Part shown: positions 49,556-60,336 of the stretch, one piece after another
Layout: every line of letters begins with the position of its first letter
Numbering within the stretch: the stretch's first letter is position 1
Origin: Janthinobacterium sp. CG3
GTDB lineage: Bacteria; Pseudomonadota; Gammaproteobacteria; Burkholderiales; Burkholderiaceae_D
DNA: 64,000 bases
Assembly (NCBI RefSeq): GCF_000344615.1
Contig: NZ_KB467824.1
Coordinates: 4,057,767-4,121,766 of the forward strand
Reading direction: 5' to 3'
Made by a program: the position numbers and the translations under genes
The notes under the pieces: generated by a model
What the model saw: the letters and a program-made list of their open reading frames with translations, nothing else
Databases searched by the model: none
What the model was told of the DNA's origin: nothing

Positions 49556-50707
49556 CTACAGCCGGTGGCTGCGGTCGCCCGCCAGCAGCGCCGCCGGCAG
49601 TTGCACGCCGCGGCCCACCGCCAGCACCTTGAACAGCTCGCCCATCTCGGCCGGCGAGACCAGTTTTTGCAGCGCGTTGGCCTGCGGCAGATAGGCCATC
49701 GCGTCGGCCGGGTCGGTGCGCAGCAGCAGCTCGCCGACGCCGGCGCCGAGCAGGAAGGCGGCCTGGCTCATATACCCGAGCACGTCCAGGCCGGCGTCCT
49801 GCGCCGCCAGCGCCATCGCCGTGAAATCGACGTGGGCGGTAATGTCCTGCAGGCCCGGCAGGTAAAACGGGTCGGCGTGGGCGTGGTGGCGGTAATGGCA
49901 CATCAGGGTGCCGGCGGCGCGCTGGCCCAGATAGTATTCGTGCGCCGGGAAACCGTAGTCGAGCAGCACCGCCGCGCCGCCCGCGCCGGCCCCCAGCATC
50001 CGCGCCAGCGAGCGCATGAAGCCGCAGGCGACGCCGTGGATTTCGCTGACGTAGCCGACCGGCAACGCCTCCGGCTGCGGTATCTGGGCGGCGATCTGCG
50101 CCAGCGCGGCGGCGCCGGCCGGCCGCTCGACGAAGGCGAAACGGCCGTCCTCGATACCGACGTCGAGTTCGCACCAGCCGGCCGGGGTCTTGCTGACCAG
50201 GTCGACCGGCATCGCGTCGAGCACCTCGTTGCCGAACACCGCGCCGCTGAAGGCGTCGGGGAAGTTGTCCAGCCAGCGCACCTGCGGGAAGGCGGCCAGC
50301 GCCAGCTCCTGGCGCGCCCGCAGCTCGCCCGACAGTTCGACGATGGCGTACTGCTCGACGTGCACGCCGGCGCGCGCCAGCTCGGTCAGCATGTCGTGCG
50401 CCAGCTTGCCGGTGCCGGCGCCGAATTCGAGAATGCGCGGCGCGCTTTGCGCCATAATAGCGGCTGCGACCTGGGCCAGCGCCGCGCCGAACAGCGCCGT
50501 CAGCTCGGGCGCCGTTGTAAAATCGCCATCCTTGCCGAGCTTGGCCGCGCCGCCGCTGTAATAGCCGAGGTCGGGCGCGTACAGCGCCAGCTCCATGAAA
50601 CGGCGGAAGGGGATGGCGCCCGATTGCCGCTCGATCTCGGCGGCGATCCGGTGCTGCAGGGCGTGGGACGCGGCCAGCGCGTCGCTAGTGGGTGCGGGAA
50701 GGGACAT
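49556..50707 (-). CDS. Class I SAM-dependent methyltransferase, MidA/NDUFAF7 type
   Basis: 383 residues from the ATG at 50707 (MSLPAPTSDALAAS). The N-terminal signature IPFRRFMELALYAPDLGYYSGG and KDGDFTTAPELTALFG, and ILEFGAGTGKLAHDML (SAM-binding glycine-rich loop) identify the MidA/NDUFAF7 (COG1565) family. In eukaryotes the relatives methylate an arginine of complex I; the bacterial substrate is unclear. A longer frame upstream lacks similarity. It is divergent from the folM-like gene with a 90-base gap, so promoters must lie in that small gap. Confidence 0.9.
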   Translation of the reverse strand: MSLPAPTSDALAASHALQHRIAAEIERQSGAIPFRRFMELALYAPDLGYYSGGAAKLGKDGDFTTAPELTALFGAALAQVAAAIMAQSAPRILEFGAGTGKLAHDMLTELARAGVHVEQYAIVELSGELRARQELALAAFPQVRWLDNFPDAFSGAVFGNEVLDAMPVDLVSKTPAGWCELDVGIEDGRFAFVERPAGAAALAQIAAQIPQPEALPVGYVSEIHGVACGFMRSLARMLGAGAGGAAVLLDYGFPAHEYYLGQRAAGTLMCHYRHHAHADPFYLPGLQDITAHVDFTAMALAAQDAGLDVLGYMSQAAFLLGAGVGELLLRTDPADAMAYLPQANALQKLVSPAEMGELFKVLAVGRGVQLPAALLAGDRSHRL

Positions 50708-50797
50708 TCCGGCATTGTAGCGAATCGGCGCGCCGCGCCGCCACTTTATACCGGGATACGCATCAACCCGTCCAATCATTTACGTAAGCGAACCGCC

Positions 50798-51586
50798 ATG
50801 ACGCAGCACACCACAGCGCAGCACCCCGGCCCGGCCAAGGTCGCCCTCGTCACGGGCGCGGCGCGGCGCATCGGCCGCGCCATCGCGCTCGGCCTGGCGC
50901 GCGACGGCTGGGACGTCGCCGTCCACTACCGCCATTCCGAGGCCGAGGCGCTGGCCACCGTGGCCGAGATCGAGGCGCTGGGCCGGCGCGCCGCCGCGCT
51001 GCGCTGCGACCTGGCCGAGCAGGACCAGGTGCGCCAGTTGCTGGCGCGCGCCGCCGCCGCGCTGGGGCCGGTCGGCTGCGTCGTCAACAGCGCCTCGCTG
51101 TTCGACTACGACAGCGCCGCCGACTTCGGCACCGCCCGGCTGGACGCCCACATGCACGCCAACCTGGCCGCGCCCATCCTGCTGGCGCAGGCGCTGCACG
51201 CGGCCACGCCGGCCGGCGCCCAGGCCGTGGTGGTCAACCTGCTCGACCAAAAACTGTACAATCTGAATCCTGATTTTTTGTCGTACACCTTGTCCAAGGC
51301 CGCGCTGCACGCCGCCACCACGCTGCTGGCCCAGGCGCTGGCGCCGACCGTGCGGGTGGTCGGCATCGCCCCGGGCATCACGCTGGTGTCCGGCGAGCAG
51401 TCCGCCGCCGGCTTCGAAAAAGCGCACCAGGCCACGCCGCTGGGGCGCTCCAGCACGCCCGAGGACGTGGCCGACAGCGTCTGCTACGTGGCGCGGGCGC
51501 GCGCGCTGACCGGCACCACCCTGCTGGTCGACGGCGGCCAGCACCTGACGCCGCTGGCGCGCGACGTGATGTTCGGCGCCCAGTAG
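50798..51586 (+). CDS. SDR-family reductase, FolM/pteridine-reductase-like
   Basis: 262 residues. Cofactor motif [16 protein letters not shown] at about residues 19-34 has the Arg-Arg typical of pteridine reductases and FolM, and the catalytic YTLSK lies near 166. Position supports a pterin role: folB follows after 45 bases and ttcA overlaps folB. FolM-like enzymes reduce dihydromonapterin or dihydrofolate using NADPH. The ATG at 50798 is chosen as the family start ([20 protein letters not shown]); no strong Shine-Dalgarno is visible. Confidence 0.85.
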   Translation: MTQHTTAQHPGPAKVALVTGAARRIGRAIALGLARDGWDVAVHYRHSEAEALATVAEIEALGRRAAALRCDLAEQDQVRQLLARAAAALGPVGCVVNSASLFDYDSAADFGTARLDAHMHANLAAPILLAQALHAATPAGAQAVVVNLLDQKLYNLNPDFLSYTLSKAALHAATTLLAQALAPTVRVVGIAPGITLVSGEQSAAGFEKAHQATPLGRSSTPEDVADSVCYVARARALTGTTLLVDGGQHLTPLARDVMFGAQ

Positions 51587-51631
51587 ATCCACCCCATGTG
51601 TATTCCCGCATTCCGATAAAAGGTAAAAACT

Positions 51632-52030
51632 ATGTTGTCCGCCCTGTCCCACCCCCGTCTGACCGACTGCCGCCGCCTGTTCCTGCGCAACTACGAAGTG
51701 CTGATCAACATCGGCGTGCACGACTTCGAGAAAAAGGGCGAGCAGCGCGTCCTGATCAACGTCGACCTGTACATCCCGCTGGCGCTGTCGACGCCGCACG
51801 CCGACCACCTCGACGAAGTGGTCGACTACGACTTCATGCGCGAAACCATCGCCAAGCGCATGGCGCAGGGCCATGTGCACCTGCAGGAAAGCCTGGTCGA
51901 CGACGTCGTCGCGGCCATGCTGGCGCACCCGCGCGTGCGCGCAGCGCGCGTTTCGACGATGAAGCCGGACGTCTACCCGGACTGCGAAGGCGTCGGCGTC
52001 GAAGTGTTCCAGATCAAGGACAACGTATGA
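51632..52030 (+). CDS. folB: Dihydroneopterin aldolase (FolB family)
   Basis: 132 residues, normal length. It cleaves 7,8-dihydroneopterin to 6-hydroxymethyl-dihydropterin in folate synthesis. The family segment [19 protein letters not shown], containing the catalytic Glu region, and [10 protein letters not shown] plus the central YDFMRETI are present. The stop overlaps the start of ttcA by four bases (ATGA). AAAGG lies ahead of the ATG. Confidence 0.93.
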   Translation: MLSALSHPRLTDCRRLFLRNYEVLINIGVHDFEKKGEQRVLINVDLYIPLALSTPHADHLDEVVDYDFMRETIAKRMAQGHVHLQESLVDDVVAAMLAHPRVRAARVSTMKPDVYPDCEGVGVEVFQIKDNV

Positions 52031-52965
52031 ACGCCGAAGCCCTGGCGACGGACGCGGCCGCGGCCGCCGCGCCGAGCGCCAAGCAGGTCGAAAAGACCGC
52101 GCTGGAAAACAACAAGCTGCACAAGCGCCTGTGCCGCCTGGTCGGCCAGGCCATCGGCGACTTCAACATGATCGAAGAGGGCGACAAGGTGATGGTCTGC
52201 CTGTCCGGCGGCAAGGACAGCTACGCCCTGCTCGACATCCTGATGACGCTGCGCGAGCGGGCGCCGATCCATTTCGAGATCATCGCCGTCAACCTCGACC
52301 AGAAGCAGCCGAACTTCCCGGCCGACATCCTGCCGGCCTACCTGACCAAGCTGGGCGTCGCCTTCCACATCGAGAACCAGGACACCTACAGCATCGTCAA
52401 GCGCCTGATCCCCGAGGGCAAGACCACCTGCTCGCTGTGCTCGCGCCTGCGCCGCGGCATCCTGTACCGCGTCGCCGACGAGCTGGGCGCGACCAAGATC
52501 GCGCTGGGCCACCACCGCGACGACATCCTCGAAACCTTCTTCCTCAACATGTTCTTCGGCGGCAAACTGAAAAGCATGCCGGCCAAGCTGCAATCGGACG
52601 ACGGCCGCCACATCGTGATCCGGCCGATGGCCTACGTGAAGGAAGCCGACAGCGAGCGCTACGCCGAGGTCAAGGGCTTCCCGATCATCCCCTGCGACCT
52701 GTGCGGCTCGCAGGAGAACCTGCAGCGCAAGCAGATCAAGAACCTGATGCGCGAATGGGACAAGAAGCACCCGGGCCGGGTCGACAGCATCTTCTCGGCG
52801 CTGTCGAACGTGGCGCCGTCGCACCTGCTCGACCGCGACCTGTTCGCCTTCGGCGACCTGAAGGCGGACGGCGTCGCCAGCCCGCTGGGCGACATCGCCT
52901 TCGACGAGGAGCCGTGCTCGACGCCGACCACCTTCGGCGCCACCATCGCGCTGCAGGCGCTGTAG
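52027..52965 (+). CDS. ttcA: tRNA 2-thiocytidine(32) synthetase TtcA
   Basis: 312 residues. It inserts sulfur at C32 of certain tRNAs, using ATP, a [4Fe-4S] cluster and a sulfur donor. PP-loop SGGKDS is near residue 57, and the cluster ligands are in CSLC (near 137) and CDLC (near 223), which matches the TtcA CxxC + C arrangement. The C-terminus is full length and includes FRPMAY-type and SHLLDRDLF segments. The start overlaps the folB stop (ATGA), so it is translated with the folate genes. Confidence 0.96.
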   Translation: MNAEALATDAAAAAAPSAKQVEKTALENNKLHKRLCRLVGQAIGDFNMIEEGDKVMVCLSGGKDSYALLDILMTLRERAPIHFEIIAVNLDQKQPNFPADILPAYLTKLGVAFHIENQDTYSIVKRLIPEGKTTCSLCSRLRRGILYRVADELGATKIALGHHRDDILETFFLNMFFGGKLKSMPAKLQSDDGRHIVIRPMAYVKEADSERYAEVKGFPIIPCDLCGSQENLQRKQIKNLMREWDKKHPGRVDSIFSALSNVAPSHLLDRDLFAFGDLKADGVASPLGDIAFDEEPCSTPTTFGATIALQAL

Positions 52966-53095
52966 TCGATGCGCGCAAGCCGGCAACGCTAACGGGACCA
53001 ACCCGAGGCGAAGCGCCGGGGTGGCGCCCTTTCCTTGCCGCGCCAGCGCCGCGATAAAGGCCCACCGCGGAGCCGCCGGCGCGGGCGCGTCCGCG

Positions 53096-54859
53096 TCAAT
53101 ACACCTTGGCGCTGCGCATCACCGGGTACAGCTTGAAGCGCTCGTCCCACGAGGCGTGCCGGCGGGCGAAAAACTCCAGCCGGTCGGCGGCGCTTTGGGC
53201 GAACGCCGGCTCGCTCTCCAGCTTGGCCTTGAAGGCGGCGGCGAGCGCCGGGTCGGCCGCCATCTGCTCGCGCGCGACCTCCTCGGCGACGTAGTCTTCC
53301 ATGTATTCCTTGCGCTCGAAGGCGCTGTTGAAGTCCCCCCAGGCCAGCATCGAATCGGGCGCCTGCGGCTCCAGCAGCGCCATCACCAGGCGCGCCTTCG
53401 GCTGGGCGATCGGCACGAACAGCGCGCCGGCGCCGACCTCGCGCCTCTGCGCCTTCCACGCCCCCGTCACGGCGAGCGTCTGGCGCCCCTCGAACGACTG
53501 CGCGCCGAACTTGGCCTGCTCGGCGCGGAAGGTCTCGACCTCAACGCTGCCGGGCGCCGCCGCCAGCGTCGTGAAGGCGATGCCGTGCTGCCCCAGCTTG
53601 GCGCCGACCCGCGCCGCGTGCGCCGCCGGCACCAGGTAGCCGCCGGCCGGCGCCGTCACCGACAAGTCGGCCAGGATCTGCTCGCGCAGCGGCACCCGCC
53701 AGGTTTGCGGCGTGCTCTCGTCGTAGCGCGTCATCAAGGCGCCGGACACCTCCGACGGCGTGCGCGTGTAGGCGTAGCCGCGGAAGTCGATCATGCGGCT
53801 TTGCTCGCCGGTTTTGTAGCTGAGCGGCACCGCGGCGCCGGCCAGCGCGCTGGCGCGCGCGTCGGCTTCATGCGCCTCCTTCAACCAGCCGGCGCCGTGC
53901 GCGGCGACCCGCTCCAGCAGCGAGACGATGGTGTTGCGCGTCACCCGTACCCGGGTCGGGTAGTCCTTCCACGAATGGATCTCGACCAGCATGGCGAAGC
54001 GGTTGCGCAGCTGGAAATAGCCGCTGGAGAAGCGCGGGGTGGCAACCGCGTCGACAAAGCCCGACTGTGGCTCGTCGGTGCGGGCGAAGGACATGTAGAA
54101 CGGCTTCGGGTCGGAACCCTGTCTGGCCAGGTCGGCCATGACGCCGTCGCGCAACGCCACGCCGAGCGGCAGCAGCGCGGCGTCGCCGGCGCGGGTCGGC
54201 TCGACCTGGATCGAGACGTCGGCCTCGAACTTGGCGCCGTCGGTGACGTGCAGGTCGACGTAGGCGAGCGGGTCCCAGGCGTTCACCAGCGCCAGCATGG
54301 CCTGCATCTCGGGCGCGTCGGCCTTGGCGTAGTCGCGGTTCAGGTTGTAGTTCTGCGCCGTCGTGCGCCAGCCCATTTCCACCGGGCCGCGCTGGTTCGG
54401 CCGGTTCCACCGGCCAAAGCGCTCGTGGCCGTCGACATTAAAGACCGGTACGAACAGCAGCACCTGCCGCTCCAGCGCGCCGGCCGCGGCGCGGCCCGCG
54501 AGCGCCTCGCGCAGCGCCAGGAAGCCGGCGTCCTTGCCGTCGATTTCGCCGGCGTGGATGCCGCCCTGCACCAGCAGCACCGGCAGGCCGCGGCGGCGGG
54601 CCGCGGCCGGCGTCAGCGCGCCGCTGCGCGAGACCGCCAGCGCCAGCATCGGCCGGCCCTCCGGGGTGCGGCCGAACTCGACGCAGCGCACCGCCTTCGG
54701 ATAGGCTTTCTGGAAGGCGCCGCACAGTTGCACCACCTCGTCGTAGCGGCCGGTGCGCTGGAAGCCGGAGCGCTCGGACACGCTGCTCAGCGGATCGGGC
54801 GCGGCGGCCGATACCAGGGGACTGGCGAACAGGGCAAACAACAACGCAGAACGCATCAT
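53096..54859 (-). CDS. Exported M14-family zinc carboxypeptidase
   Basis: 587 residues. GGAG eight bases before the ATG at 54859 supports it as the start. Signal peptide MMRSALLFALFASPLVSAAA. The M14 zinc ligands are HxxE in GGIHAGEIDG near residue 103 and the histidine in DLHVTDG near 201; the catalytic glutamate is in MLVEIHSWKDY near 291. The C-terminal 250 residues lie beyond the catalytic domain and are as found in large bacterial M14 peptidases. It would trim peptides in the periplasm. It stands alone, converging with ttcA. Confidence 0.92.
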   Translation of the reverse strand: MMRSALLFALFASPLVSAAAPDPLSSVSERSGFQRTGRYDEVVQLCGAFQKAYPKAVRCVEFGRTPEGRPMLALAVSRSGALTPAAARRRGLPVLLVQGGIHAGEIDGKDAGFLALREALAGRAAAGALERQVLLFVPVFNVDGHERFGRWNRPNQRGPVEMGWRTTAQNYNLNRDYAKADAPEMQAMLALVNAWDPLAYVDLHVTDGAKFEADVSIQVEPTRAGDAALLPLGVALRDGVMADLARQGSDPKPFYMSFARTDEPQSGFVDAVATPRFSSGYFQLRNRFAMLVEIHSWKDYPTRVRVTRNTIVSLLERVAAHGAGWLKEAHEADARASALAGAAVPLSYKTGEQSRMIDFRGYAYTRTPSEVSGALMTRYDESTPQTWRVPLREQILADLSVTAPAGGYLVPAAHAARVGAKLGQHGIAFTTLAAAPGSVEVETFRAEQAKFGAQSFEGRQTLAVTGAWKAQRREVGAGALFVPIAQPKARLVMALLEPQAPDSMLAWGDFNSAFERKEYMEDYVAEEVAREQMAADPALAAAFKAKLESEPAFAQSAADRLEFFARRHASWDERFKLYPVMRSAKVY

Positions 54860-55007
54860 GGGACGGACTCCGAAAGCAGTATGGTTAAAAAGGCAAGGAT
54901 GGCGGAAGGGAAATTATAGACGGCTTATGCCCGCCCTGCCGGCGCGCCGCAACACCAAACCAGCGGCGTAACCCGGCGAGAAGGTCCGACCCCGGCCTTG
55001 TGGCGGC

Positions 55008-56160
<1,153 letters not shown>

Positions 56161-56180
<20 letters not shown>

Positions 56181-58854
56181 GGTCCTCCCCCTGGACGGCG
56201 GCGCGCGGGTCGTGGCCGGCCAGCGCGGCGCGCAGTTCGCGCAGCTTGGGCGGCTTGCTCAGCACGTGGTCGACGTGGGCCGGAATGTCGCCGTCCTCGA
56301 TCAATTGCGCGCCCCAGCCGGTCAGCAGGATCACCGGCGTGTCCGGGGCGCAGCGCTTGATGGCGGCGGCCACCTGGCGGCCGTCGACGTAGGGCATGCC
56401 CAGGTCGGTGACGACGGCGGCGAACGGCGTCGGCCCGGCCTGCGCCGCCTCGAACGCGGCCACGCCGTCGGCGCCGCCGTGCGCGGTGCTGACCACGTGG
56501 CCGTCGGTTTCGAGGATGTTGCGCAGCGACTTGAGCAGCACCGGGTCGTCGTCGATCACCAGCAGGCGCAGCCGCGGCGGCAACGCATACGCCAGCGCCG
56601 CCGGCGCGCCGGCCGGCGCCACCTCGGCCACGCGCACCGGCGCGAACAGCAGGCGCAGCACGCTGCCGGCGCCCTCCCAGCTGTCGATTTCAATCTCGGC
56701 TTTGTGGCGCTGCGCCACGCCGTACACCATCGCCAGGCCCAGGCCGGTGCCGCGCTCGCCCTTGGTGGTGAAGAACGGTTCCAGGCAGCGCCGGCGCGTG
56801 TCCGGGTCCATGCCGACGCCGGTGTCGGCCACCTCGACGCAGACGCGCGGCGCCGGCTTGCCGTCCGGTCCGGCCAGCGTCGCCACGCGCGTGCGCAGCG
56901 TCAGCACGCCGCCCTCGGGCATCGCGTCGACGGCGTTGAAGACCAGGTTGATGAGCGCCTCGCGGATCTCGCTCTCGACCCCCATCACGGCCGGCAGCTC
57001 CGGCGCCAGCAGCGTCGCCAGCTCGATAACGACGCCGCTTTGCTGCGGCATGTCCTGCCAGCGCACCCGCGTCAGGCCCAGCACCTGGCCCACCAGCAGG
57101 TTCAGTTGCACCGGCGCCAGGCGCATCTGCGGCTCTTGCTGGCGGTAGAACTCGCGCATCCGCGCCACCGTCTGGGCGACGTCGTCGATGGCGCGCTGGA
57201 TCGTTTCCAGGTAGGCGCGGGCGCGCGCGCTCAGCCCCGGCTCGGTTTCCAGCAGCGACTCGGTGTACAGCGCCACCGGCGAGATGGCGTTGTTGATGTC
57301 GTGGGCGATACCGCTGGCCATCTGCCCCAGCGCGCGCAGGCGCTCCTGCTGCAGCACGATCTGCTGGGTACGGCGCAGCTCGTCGAACGACTGCTGCAGC
57401 GCCGAGTGCAACTGGGCCTGGTGCGCCGCCAGCGCGACGTGCTCGCTGAGCTGGCGCAGGAATTCGCAGTCGCCGCCGCTGAAGCTGGCCTCGGCGCGGC
57501 GCGCCGTCACCAGCACGCCGAAGACGGTGCTCTCGACCAGCAGCGGCGCCACCACCAGCGCGCGCAGGCCGCCGCCGGCCAGCCGCTGGGCGAACGGGAA
57601 CGCCACCAGGGCGATGTCGGGTTCGTACACCAGCTCGCCGTGGACGCAGCGTCCCAGGCCGTTCTGGTCGACGCCGACGACGGCTTGCTCGCCCATCGCC
57701 AGCGCCAGCGCCAGCTCGGCGCTGTGGACGCCGACGCAACTGACGGTGAGCTGCTCGGCGTGGCCGTCGTACAGGCAGATGCAGCAAAAATCGATCTGCA
57801 GCTTGTCCTCCAGGCTGCGCACCACCACCTGCAAAATGCTCTTCAGGTCGAGCCGCTCGCCGATGGCGCGGGTAATGTGGTTCAGCAGGTCGAGCCGGCT
57901 GAGCTGGGTCTCGAGCGTGCGCTCGGCCCGCAGCCGCACCGCGATCTGGCCCTGCAGCGACTGGTTGGCCAGTTCCAGCTGGGCGGTGCGCTCGGAGACG
58001 CGCTGCTCGAGGATCAGGTTCAGCTGGGCCAGTTCGCGCTCGGCGCGGCTGCGCTCGAGCATGTCGGTGGCGGCGTGGCGCATCAGCGAAAACAGCAAGG
58101 TCAGGTAGGCCGCCACGATCACCAGGTGCGCCGCCATCGCCGGCGTGTCGGCCGTCTCGCGCGAATACACCATCGCCGCGTGCGCGCCCACCAGCACCGC
58201 CGCCATCAACGCCAGCGACGGCAGCAGGCGGTCGGCGCCGCGCTGGCGCCAGCAGGCCCAGGCCACCACGGCCCACAACAGCGGCACGAACAGCAGGGTC
58301 GGCCGGGTCACGCCCAGGCCGATCGGCTCGGTGTACTTGGGCAGCAGGAAAAACGGCGGCATCAGCGCCGCGCCGCCCACCAGCAGCAGCAGGCCCAGGC
58401 GCGCCGGCGGCAGCACGCCGCGGCGCAGCCACAGCGCGCACAGGATGCCGATCGGCAGGATGTAGGCGGCCGGCGGCCAAGTCGCCGGCCGCAGCCAGTG
58501 CTCGGCGTGGGCGATCGGTTCGAGCACGCCGAACCATTCGACTTCGACGATGGCGTGGACGAATTGGAACAGCGACGATACCGCCAGGCTGATGGCGATG
58601 GGGCGCAGCAGCGGCCGCCCGGCGCCGGCGCCCATGTCCCACAGCAGCAGCGCCAGCACGCCGGCGGCCAGGAACACGCCGGTGTTGAGGATGGTGTGCA
58701 GGAAGGGGTAGACGCGGTAGCCGAGCATAAACAGCAGCAGGGCGATCAGGCCGAAACTGCTCAGCACGACGACGCTGCTGCGCGACAGGTTCAGGCGCAG
58801 GCTGTGTTCGGGGCTGGCCGTCGGGGGGCTGACTGCGTCTGATCGCTGCGACAT
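56161..58854 (-). CDS. Membrane GAF histidine kinase with C-terminal receiver
   Basis: 897 residues from the ATG at 58854, five bases behind AGAGGTGG; a GTG two codons earlier is a weaker choice. Eight transmembrane segments fill residues about 25-260 (a MASE-like sensor), then a coiled coil to 300, a GAF domain to about 480, HisKA of the type GIAHDINNAISPV (His near 516; the H-x-x-N variant), HATPase with GTGLGLAMVYGVAQRH, and a receiver with D near 813 in VVTDLGMPYVDG. No separate Hpt domain is present in the pair. The 3' end overlaps the second kinase gene by 20 bases. Confidence 0.92.
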
Positions 58855-59049
58855 TTCCACCTCTTTGGCGAGACAACAGAGTGGCGGCGGGAACCGTATG
58901 TGACGAAAATTAGGGAATTAACAAGAAAGTCGATTATATTCTCTTTTTTTGCGGAAACCCACGCAAGCGAGAGCAATTTGCGCTAACGCAAGGGCGAACC
59001 TGACAACGGCGCTTGCGCCGGGTTTGCCCGTCTTTTCAAGGAGTGTGCC

Positions 59050-59739
59050 TTGTCCCGTGCCGAACGCCTATTGCAACTGATGCAAGCGCTGCGCCGCCGG
59101 CGCCAGCCGGTCAGCGGCGCGACCCTGGCCGCCGAACTCAAGATCAGCCTGCGCACGCTGTACCGCGACATCGCCTCGCTGCAGGCGCAGGGCGCGCGCA
59201 TCGACGCCGAGCCGGGCCTGGGCTATCTGCTGCGGCCCGGTTTCATGCTGCCGCCGCTGATGTTTTCCGAGGAGGAGATCGAGGCGCTGGTGCTGGGCTC
59301 GCGCTGGGTCGCCGCGCACGCCGACCGGCGCCTGGGCGAAGCCGCGCGCAACCTGCTGGCGAAGGTCGCGGCGGTGCTGCCGGCCGAGCTGCGCCACGAA
59401 CTCGACGCCGCCGCGCTGCTGATTGGCACGGCCGAGGCCGAGCCGGCCGGCGACCGCGAACTGGCGCAGGTGCGCGCCGCCATCCGCGCCGAGCGCAAGC
59501 TCGACATCGTCTACCGCGACCAACAGGACCGCCGATCCAGCCGCACGGTCTGGCCCTTCGCCGTCGGCTTCTTCGACGGCGCCCGCGTGGTGGCGGCCTG
59601 GTGCGAGCTGCGCGGCGGCTTCCGCCACTTCCGCACCGACCGCATCGTCGCCCTGAGCGCGACGGCGCAGCGCTATCCGCGCCGGCGCCAGGCCCTGCTC
59701 AAGGAGTGGCGGCGGATCGAGGGCGTCGCCGAGCAATAG
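59050..59739 (+). CDS. YafY-like HTH/WYL transcriptional regulator
   Basis: 229 residues starting at TTG 59050 (MSRAERLLQLMQALR), fixed by AAGGAG six bases upstream. N-terminal HTH_11 domain (LAAELKISLRTLYRDIASLQAQGARIDAEPGLGYLLR) is followed by a WYL domain with VWPFAVGFFDGARVVAAW and FRHFRTDRIVAL. WYL domains often sense nucleotides, DNA or small ligands. The VOC gene on the same strand starts 151 bases after the stop; such regulator-VOC pairs are common. Confidence 0.93.
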   Translation: MSRAERLLQLMQALRRRRQPVSGATLAAELKISLRTLYRDIASLQAQGARIDAEPGLGYLLRPGFMLPPLMFSEEEIEALVLGSRWVAAHADRRLGEAARNLLAKVAAVLPAELRHELDAAALLIGTAEAEPAGDRELAQVRAAIRAERKLDIVYRDQQDRRSSRTVWPFAVGFFDGARVVAAWCELRGGFRHFRTDRIVALSATAQRYPRRRQALLKEWRRIEGVAEQ

Positions 59740-59890
59740 CCGGGCCGATCCGGCGGGCCGGCGCGCCCCCGCCCGCGTCACCACTGACAGAAACTGACAG
59801 CGCGCGCCGCTAACATGGCTTCAACGGTTCGGCGTCGCCGCAGCACGGCGGCGCCACCGCCCCCCCTTCCCCCCATTTTGGAGCCACGCC

Positions 59891-60274
59891 ATGTCGCCAG
59901 CAACCGTCAGCCATCCCAACTTCTTCATCCTCTACGTCGACCGGCCGCTGGCCAGCGCCGACTTCTACGCCGCCCTGCTGGGCCGCGCCCCGGTCGAAGC
60001 GTCGGCCACCTTCGCCATGTTCGCGCTGGACTCCGGCGTCATGCTCGGCCTGTGGTCGAAGCACACGGTCGAACCGGCGGCGGCGGCCGGCGGCGGCGGC
60101 GCCGAAGTGGCCTTCGCGCAGGGCGGCAAGGACGCCGTCGACGCCGTGCACGCCGACTGGCTCGGCAAAGGCGTGCCGATACTGCAGGCGCCGCTGCACA
60201 TGGACTTTGGCTACACCTTCGTCGCGCAAGACCCGGACGGCCACCGCCTGCGGGTGTTCGCCGCCGGCGCCTGA
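59891..60274 (+). CDS. VOC (glyoxalase/bleomycin-resistance) family protein
   Basis: 127 residues: MSPATVSHPNFFILYVDRPL, then FYAALLGRAPVEASATFAMF, and C-terminal FVAQDPDGHRLRVF, which is the VOC beta-alpha-beta-beta-beta pattern. The C-terminal metal glutamate often seen as DPDGxxxE/H reads DPDGHRLR, so metal binding is uncertain. It follows the WYL regulator, in a likely detoxification or resistance role inferred from family and context. Confidence 0.9.
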   Translation: MSPATVSHPNFFILYVDRPLASADFYAALLGRAPVEASATFAMFALDSGVMLGLWSKHTVEPAAAAGGGGAEVAFAQGGKDAVDAVHADWLGKGVPILQAPLHMDFGYTFVAQDPDGHRLRVFAAGA

Positions 60275-60336
60275 GCCGCATGCCGTCAAGTTAGACGCGG
60301 CCGCCGCCGTGGCGCCGCATCCCATCCATTCCGGGC

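Noticed and set aside
54940..55005. GGCGTAACCCGG...GGTCCGACC after the kinase genes as a sixth double-hairpin repeat
   Set aside because: Only short blocks match and neither hairpin can be built convincingly.
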